From: Gammaproteobacteria bacterium
GTDB taxonomy: Bacteria; Pseudomonadota; Gammaproteobacteria; JACCYU01
Reading direction: 5' to 3'
Length of the DNA: 52,322 bases
Assembly (NCBI GenBank): GCA_013696315.1
Contig: JACCYU010000008.1
Location: 1 to 52,322, forward strand
The notes beneath the pieces are model-generated. The model had not been told where the DNA came from and searched no databases. It saw only the letters and a list, made by a program, of their open reading frames with translations. The position numbers and the translations under genes were made by a program. This document shows positions 47,028-52,322 of this stretch, one piece after another. Numbering within the stretch: the first letter of the stretch is position 1; every line of letters begins with the position of its first letter.

Positions 47028-48683
47028 ATGAATGTCGGGATATTAGCCATGGAGATCAAATTGAGGTCAATTTCTGCATTAGGTTATGGTTGCCTGGTCG
47101 TGTCGGGCATGGGAGCGACTCCGCTTTGTGCGGCAGATTACTACGTGTCTCCGGGGGGCGATGACGGTCAGCCCGGTATCGAAAGCACGCCGTGGGGAAC
47201 CATTGTCAAAGCCAACAAGACACTGCGGCCGGGCGATACGGTGTATTTAATGGGTGGAGAATACCGCGAACGTATAGAGCCTGCGCGCTCCGGCAGCGCT
47301 GGACATTACATCACCTATCGGGCCTACGATGAACACCATCCAGTCATAACTTCACCGCCCGGGAAGATCGCAATAGCGCTTGACAATCGTTCCTACATTC
47401 GAATCGACGGCCTCACTTTTGATGGTAAGTACCCCTACAAACAAGCTACCATCAACAAATGGGCAGAAGTAATTGATTCCCATCACAATATCTTTCAGAA
47501 CTCACAGTTTTACTATGCCAAAGGCTGGACGGCATTTCATCTTGAAAGAAGTCATTACAATAAATTCATTAACAACCGGATGGACTACGTAGGCACATTT
47601 TTCGATGATGACAATGCCGAAGGTATGGGAGACATGATCGCCCTGCGCTGTGCCAACCATAATCTAATCGAAGGTAATACGCTGACCCGCGCGGGCCATG
47701 ACTTGCTCACGGTCTCGGGAGATTATAATGTCATCAGGAACAACGTTTTCGAAAACAAATGGGGGCCTAACGAGGGCTACAGAGCGATCTCGCTGTCCGC
47801 CAACCGCAGATTTTGTAATACGACGCGCGGGTTCAATCTTTTTGAGCACAACATTGTAAAAAATTCGTTGCTCGCACATGCCGATTTTCGCGGTTCTAGC
47901 GCGGATAAAGAGCCGCCGGCCATGAAAGTTGAGGGCGCAAATCAGATTGTGCGGTACAACATTTTCGCCAACAATGTGGGGCCTGCTATCTCCGGGTCTA
48001 TTCGCCCGCCTAAAATTATGGAGGTTCAGGACAACAGGATTTACAACAATGTAGTGTATCAAGGGGGCGGGTTATGGATGATGCGTGATTACGGCAATGA
48101 AGGTCCAGCCAGTAATAACTACCTCAAAAACAACATAATATACGCAAGCGAAGCAGAATCAGAAGTATTTATCAATTTTAGTTCTGGCGGCAGAACCGCG
48201 CTCGAGAACAACTACTTCATCAGCAATGCATTTTCAAGGCCTGGCGGCGACGGTAAAATTGATATTAAAGGATTAGGCACAAAATCACTTTTCTGGGTGG
48301 AAGAAAACATCGCCAACTTTAACAACAACGTCACTGCGCCACCGCAGTTCGAATCAGTGGATTTGCACGGCCCCGACAGATTCCACCTCGACCGGGATTC
48401 GCCCATGATCGACGCTGGGGATTTCCTGACCAAAACTTCCGGCTCTGGATCTGGTAGGAGAATTGCCGTCTCCGACGCCAACTGGTTTACGGCTGGCTTC
48501 GGCGTGGTGGATGGGGATCTCGTTCAGGTCGGAAACAACCTGCCAGTGCGAGTTACTAACGTGGATTATGCTGAAGGCGTTTTAACTGTTGATTCTCTAA
48601 TTTCCTGGGACAGCGGCCAGAATGTCAGCTTACCGTACGTCGGAGGAGCGCCGGATATAGGTGCATTCGAGCGTCGCAAATAG
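47028..48683 (+). CDS. Secreted right-handed parallel beta-helix protein, paralogue of 45286-46737
   Basis: The protein of about 551 residues has a signal peptide region (SISALGYGCLVVSGMGATPL, then CAADYYVSPGG). It shares with its neighbour the blocks IVKANKTLRPGDTVYLMGGE, YRERIEPARSGSAGHYITY, AGHDLLTVSGDYNVIRNNVF and the ending VSLPYVGGAPDIGAFE. It is longer by about 70 residues in the middle. The start may be ATG 47028 or the internal ATG 47049. The two genes are divergent and clearly arose by duplication. Probable extracellular or periplasmic polysaccharide-acting enzyme. Confidence 0.82.
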   Translation: MNVGILAMEIKLRSISALGYGCLVVSGMGATPLCAADYYVSPGGDDGQPGIESTPWGTIVKANKTLRPGDTVYLMGGEYRERIEPARSGSAGHYITYRAYDEHHPVITSPPGKIAIALDNRSYIRIDGLTFDGKYPYKQATINKWAEVIDSHHNIFQNSQFYYAKGWTAFHLERSHYNKFINNRMDYVGTFFDDDNAEGMGDMIALRCANHNLIEGNTLTRAGHDLLTVSGDYNVIRNNVFENKWGPNEGYRAISLSANRRFCNTTRGFNLFEHNIVKNSLLAHADFRGSSADKEPPAMKVEGANQIVRYNIFANNVGPAISGSIRPPKIMEVQDNRIYNNVVYQGGGLWMMRDYGNEGPASNNYLKNNIIYASEAESEVFINFSSGGRTALENNYFISNAFSRPGGDGKIDIKGLGTKSLFWVEENIANFNNNVTAPPQFESVDLHGPDRFHLDRDSPMIDAGDFLTKTSGSGSGRRIAVSDANWFTAGFGVVDGDLVQVGNNLPVRVTNVDYAEGVLTVDSLISWDSGQNVSLPYVGGAPDIGAFERRK

Positions 48684-48920
48684 CAAAGAGGAGGATATAT
48701 GGTGTGGCTTGCGAACCAGTAAAAGGCTGTCGCTGAATATTGGGGCTCAATGCCTTGCGGGTCTGACTCAAGCAATAAAAACAGCGAGACTCGGCGTTGT
48801 TCTCGCGAAATTGAATACTTGAGGTACACTCATCAGTCCCCGGCCAGGGCGTCGGTGTCGCTGCGTAATTGCAAGAAGCCGATTCTACCGCGCTTGTGAT
48901 TGATTTTTGAGAGTTACATT

Positions 48921-49940
48921 TTGACTGAGCAAGAAGCTAAAAGCCCGATCTTCGTGGTCGGAACCCCCCGGTCCGGAACCACATTAACTGCACACATACT
49001 GGACCGTCATACGCGTATTTTTATGCCGGGTGAAACGCATTTTTTTGACGATGTCTACTCGCGACGGCGTGAGTTTGGCCCGATACAAACTGCGGACGCG
49101 CGTTCAAAAGTCGTAAACCAATTAATGTCGCTTTACGGAAGGTATAACGAGCCCGCGGATCAGCAACGGATCAATCTGTTGTTCAAGGATATCGCAGCGC
49201 GCGATGCTTTGGTGAGGGAGCAGGATAGTTATTGCGCCATATTATCCCGATTCATGGAACTTCAGATGAAGCATGAAGGAAAGGCAAGATGGGGCAACAA
49301 CGCACCCAGAGACGTATTTAATATCAAGGACATCGTGCAGTGCTTTCCCGACGCGAAATTCATTGTCTGTGTTCGTGACGTGCGCGACTTTCTGGTTTCC
49401 TACAAGAACAAGTGGAAGGTAACCTCCGCGCAACATGTAGAACGGCTCAAGGCGCTGTATCACCCCGTCGTGACCTCGTTGCTCTGGAAATCGAGTATGC
49501 GACAAATTCCAGTTATCAAGTCACTCCTTGCGGCGAAAAATCTAATGATTCTGCCTTATGAGCATCTGGTTAAAAGCCCGCAGAGGGCCATACGAGAGAT
49601 ATGCGCGTTTGTGGACGAAGTGTACGAAGCCGATATGCTTAACGTCGATACCCATAATAGTTCAGTGCAGGTTGCGAGTGGCGGCATATTTTCGAGCTCC
49701 ATCGGAACCTGGCGCTCCGCGTTAAGTGCCGAGGAGGCATACATAGCACAGAACCTCAATCGCAAAGAGCTGCAGTTGCTTGGATATGACATGGAAACAA
49801 TTCAGGCTCACAAGGTTAGGGTGCTAAAGATTTTTGCATCTACACCAACCGCGACCTGGCGTGCGTTTAATGCCAACAAAGCTATGCGCGGATCGATAAC
49901 CGTATACTTATATCGCAGGCTCGGTTCATTCTTCAGGTAG
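48921..49940 (+). CDS. Sulfotransferase family protein
   Basis: The protein of about 339 residues has the phosphosulfate loop PIFVVGTPRSGTTLTAHILD near its start and MPGETHFFDDV. The 3'-phosphate block is FIVCVRDVRDFLVSYKNKWK near residue 150. LMILPYEHLVKSPQRAIREI is the typical C-terminal block. No ATG is available near the conserved start. TTG 48921 has GAGAG eight bases upstream; a TTG at 48900 is the alternative. It is the fourth sulfotransferase-like gene of the locus. Confidence 0.85.
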   Translation: MTEQEAKSPIFVVGTPRSGTTLTAHILDRHTRIFMPGETHFFDDVYSRRREFGPIQTADARSKVVNQLMSLYGRYNEPADQQRINLLFKDIAARDALVREQDSYCAILSRFMELQMKHEGKARWGNNAPRDVFNIKDIVQCFPDAKFIVCVRDVRDFLVSYKNKWKVTSAQHVERLKALYHPVVTSLLWKSSMRQIPVIKSLLAAKNLMILPYEHLVKSPQRAIREICAFVDEVYEADMLNVDTHNSSVQVASGGIFSSSIGTWRSALSAEEAYIAQNLNRKELQLLGYDMETIQAHKVRVLKIFASTPTATWRAFNANKAMRGSITVYLYRRLGSFFR

Positions 49941-49959
49941 TTATCCGCAGAATTTGTAG

Positions 49960-49968
49960 TGGTATAAT
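49960..49968 (+). promoter_or_regulatory. Extended -10 promoter element before asnB-like gene
   Basis: TGGTATAAT (an extended -10 with TATAAT at 49963-49968) lies about 70 bases before the ATG at 50039. No good -35 box is evident, which an extended -10 can tolerate. Confidence 0.35.
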
Positions 49969-50038
49969 CCCTAGGTATTGTTTAGTTCTGTTACTTTCTC
50001 TGAAGATCAATGACTTATATTAATCGTTGGAGATTTGT

Positions 50039-51934
50039 ATGTGCGGTATAGCGGGATTGGTGGTCAGTGATCGCTCGTCTGATCTGGCAGCGACGTTGCG
50101 CCGGATGGCAAATTCAATTGCGCATCGTGGCCCCGACGATGAAGGTTTCTTCCAGGCGGTTACGCGGAGCAACAGTCACTTGATCGGACTGGCTCACCGA
50201 CGGCTGTCGATTATCGATCTGGATGCCGGTCATCAGCCAATGAGCGATACGTCGGGGACGTTGCACGTCGTATATAACGGCGAGATTTATAATTTTCGCG
50301 AGTTACGTGCCGATCTCATTGAGCGCGGGCACCAGTTTTCGACATCTTGCGACACCGAAGTCATTTTGTATGCCTTCAAGGAGTATGGTGAAGCTTGCGT
50401 TGACCACCTGAATGGCATGTTTGCATTCGCCATCTGGGATGCCAACGACGAAATACTTTTTATAGCGCGAGATCGTTTTGGCAAGAAGCCGCTCTTCATT
50501 TACCAGGCCAATGGCATTCTAGCCTTCGGGTCCGAAATCAAAGCCCTGCTTCAAGTGCATGAGATTAACAGCGAAGTTGACATGCTGGCAGTTTGGGATT
50601 ACCTGGCCTACCGCTACACGCCTGGTCCTCGCACATTGTTTTCAAATATTTATAAACTGTCGCCGGGTACTGTCGCAGTCTGGCAGAATGGCCAGTTAAA
50701 GAAGAATCGCTACTACTCGCCGCCAGACAAGCTTCCGAGGATCGACACGATGTTGCCCGAGGATCCGGTGAGAACATTCACTGAGCAGTTGGATCAGGCG
50801 GTCAAGGCACGTATGGTCAGCGATGTGGCCTATGGCGCGTTTCTCTCCGGCGGTATCGATTCGTCCGCAATCGTCGCACTCATGTCCCGCCACAGCACTT
50901 CGCCGGTAAAGACGTTTTCAGTAGGGTTTCGGGACCAGAAATATAGTGAGTTAAATCATGCGCGGGTCATCGCCGATCAGTTCGGCACCGATCATCATGA
51001 ATTGCTGGTGTCAGAGCAGGATGTCATTGATCAGTTGCCAAAGCTGGTCCGATTTCGTGATGCGCCGGTATCTGAACCTTCGGACATTCCAATCTATCTG
51101 TTATCCGTGAATGCCGCTAACGAGGTAAAAATGGTCTTGACGGGGGAGGGTAGCGACGAGTTGCTTGCCGGCTATCCCAAACACGTCTTCGAGCGCTATG
51201 TCAGCAGTTATCAGAAACTGCCGGTGGTGCTAAGGCAGGGGCTCCTGGAACCACTGGTCGACGCCTTGCCATATCGCTTTTCGCGCGCAAAAACGGCGGT
51301 ACGTAATCTCGGGTTGAGTGAGGCGGAAGAAAGATTGCCGCGATGGTTTGGCGCGTTATCGGACAGCGAACGTGCGGAACTTGTCGCCTTTCGACCGCCG
51401 ACCGCACACAATACTATCAACGTTCAATTCGACGCTAATGCGGAAGATACCACGCTCCGGCGCATTTTGTATTTTGATCAGACCAGCTGGCTCCCGGACA
51501 ATCTGTTGGAGCGCGGAGATCGCATGACCATGGCCGCTTCACTTGAGGCCAGAATGCCGTTTATGGATCATAGGTTGTACGCTTATATGTCGGCGCTTCC
51601 GGACCGATACCGTTTGCGTGGCAGGCAGACCAAATGGATTCTGCGCCAGGCGATGAAGCAATTGCTGCCGGCGCACATTCTCAAACGTCCGAAAGTCGGA
51701 TTTAAAGTGCCGGTGAATAAATGGTTTCAAGGCACCTTGCGCGGGTACCTAATGGATCATTTGACAGGGCCCGATTCAAAAACCGCGCATTATTACCGCA
51801 GAAATAAGCTCGACGAAATACTTCGCGATCACGTAGAGGGCCGTCGCAACCACGAAAAGCTGTTATGGGGGTTGTTAAACCTGGAGCTTTGGCATCGGCA
51901 ATACTTCGGTACAGAAGGGTTGCAGGGTGCGTAA
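50039..51934 (+). CDS. asnB: Asparagine synthase (glutamine-hydrolysing), polysaccharide-locus type
   Basis: The 631-residue protein starts MCGIAGLVVSDR, placing the nucleophilic cysteine at position 2 after Met removal. The class II amidotransferase domain has AHRGPDDEGFF, HRRLSIIDLDAGHQPMS and VYNGEIYNFRELR. The synthetase domain has the P-loop LSGGIDSSAIVALM near residue 270, and TGEGSDELLAGYPKH. GGAGA precedes the ATG. In polysaccharide loci such proteins often amidate uronic-acid carboxyl groups or make asparagine-like conjugates. General asparagine synthesis is the alternative. Confidence 0.9.
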   Translation: MCGIAGLVVSDRSSDLAATLRRMANSIAHRGPDDEGFFQAVTRSNSHLIGLAHRRLSIIDLDAGHQPMSDTSGTLHVVYNGEIYNFRELRADLIERGHQFSTSCDTEVILYAFKEYGEACVDHLNGMFAFAIWDANDEILFIARDRFGKKPLFIYQANGILAFGSEIKALLQVHEINSEVDMLAVWDYLAYRYTPGPRTLFSNIYKLSPGTVAVWQNGQLKKNRYYSPPDKLPRIDTMLPEDPVRTFTEQLDQAVKARMVSDVAYGAFLSGGIDSSAIVALMSRHSTSPVKTFSVGFRDQKYSELNHARVIADQFGTDHHELLVSEQDVIDQLPKLVRFRDAPVSEPSDIPIYLLSVNAANEVKMVLTGEGSDELLAGYPKHVFERYVSSYQKLPVVLRQGLLEPLVDALPYRFSRAKTAVRNLGLSEAEERLPRWFGALSDSERAELVAFRPPTAHNTINVQFDANAEDTTLRRILYFDQTSWLPDNLLERGDRMTMAASLEARMPFMDHRLYAYMSALPDRYRLRGRQTKWILRQAMKQLLPAHILKRPKVGFKVPVNKWFQGTLRGYLMDHLTGPDSKTAHYYRRNKLDEILRDHVEGRRNHEKLLWGLLNLELWHRQYFGTEGLQGA

Positions 51935-52322
51935 GGGGCAACTGAATGTCGTTCCTATTTAGACAGACAGCTGCATCAACCCGGCTTGTGGATGATGAAG
52001 GTGAGATCGCGATACGATGAATCCAGCTTACCCAGCGACAGCGCATGGGTAGATGCTATCACTGCTTTTCGCAACCCCCATGAATCGACCGCGTCTGGGT
52101 AGCGAATTATCGGCTCCCCACTCGCCGACAACTCGCAGGTTCTCATTCAAGCAAAACTGTTTCATTCCTGCCCTGGATACTACTTCGTCATAAACAGAGC
52201 TGGCCCCGGAAATCTGGACAGCCCGATAGGTGGAATCTCTGCTTTGTGGGGCGATGATATGCCGCGACCGACAGGAGCAGAAGATGACGAGACGAACCCG
52301 CCGGAATCACTCACCGGCGTTC
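51935..52322. other. Window end without supported gene
   Basis: About 390 bases follow the asparagine synthase. A minus-strand frame is open from about 52312 down to a stop at 52028-52030 and reads partly protein-like (SGASSVYDEVVSRAG, NENLRVVGEWG). It has no good start and no family that I recognise. It may be the end of a damaged gene. Confidence 0.35.

Overview
The window looks like chromosomal DNA of a gammaproteobacterium. The pairs dksA-gluQ and guaB-guaA-tadA with divergent xseA are typical of that class. I cannot name the species. At least three otherwise intact genes carry single-base frameshifts, which suggests a draft or metagenomic assembly, although real decay cannot be excluded.

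Region 1 (1-8.9 kb) is housekeeping. It holds the 3' part of an RskA-type anti-sigma factor, msrB, gluQ and dksA on the minus strand, xseA on the minus strand, then guaB, guaA and tadA on the plus strand, and a small frameshifted secreted-protein gene.

Region 2 (8.9-12.6 kb) is gene-poor and eroded. It contains a remnant of an ion-channel gene, then an intact tRNA-Ser(CGA). The tRNA 3' half is duplicated 2.66 kb downstream and the two copies bracket a decayed integrative element: a broken tyrosine integrase, phage-like gene fragments, one intact small ORF and a terminator.

Region 3 (12.7 kb to the end) is a large cell-surface polysaccharide locus. It opens with a membrane protein of unknown function, an EpsL-like outer-membrane beta-barrel, a Wzz/GumC-like chain-length protein and a CpsD-like tyrosine kinase. 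A tightly packed nucleotide-sugar cassette follows: RfbF-like cytidylyltransferase, LhgO-like FAD oxidoreductase, SDR epimerase/dehydratase, RfbC-like epimerase and a StrU-like oxidoreductase with a SAF domain. Next comes an ABC exporter pair (Wzm/Wzt-like, the ATPase with a C-terminal glycan-binding-type domain). Tailoring and modifying genes follow: a heparinase II/III-type lyase, four sulfotransferase-like genes, five glycosyltransferases, a hexapeptide acyltransferase, an SGNH-hydrolase lipoprotein, a GMC oxidoreductase, a PQQ-type dehydrogenase fused to cytochrome c, a methyltransferase, two divergent paralogous beta-helix proteins and an AsnB-type amidotransferase. A degenerate IS5-family element lies between glycosyltransferase genes.

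Taken together, region 3 probably makes, sulfates, exports and trims an acidic or sulfated exopolysaccharide containing an unusual CDP-activated sugar. Most assignments rest on recognisable motifs and family resemblance read by eye. The product structure and the joint action of the genes are inferences.
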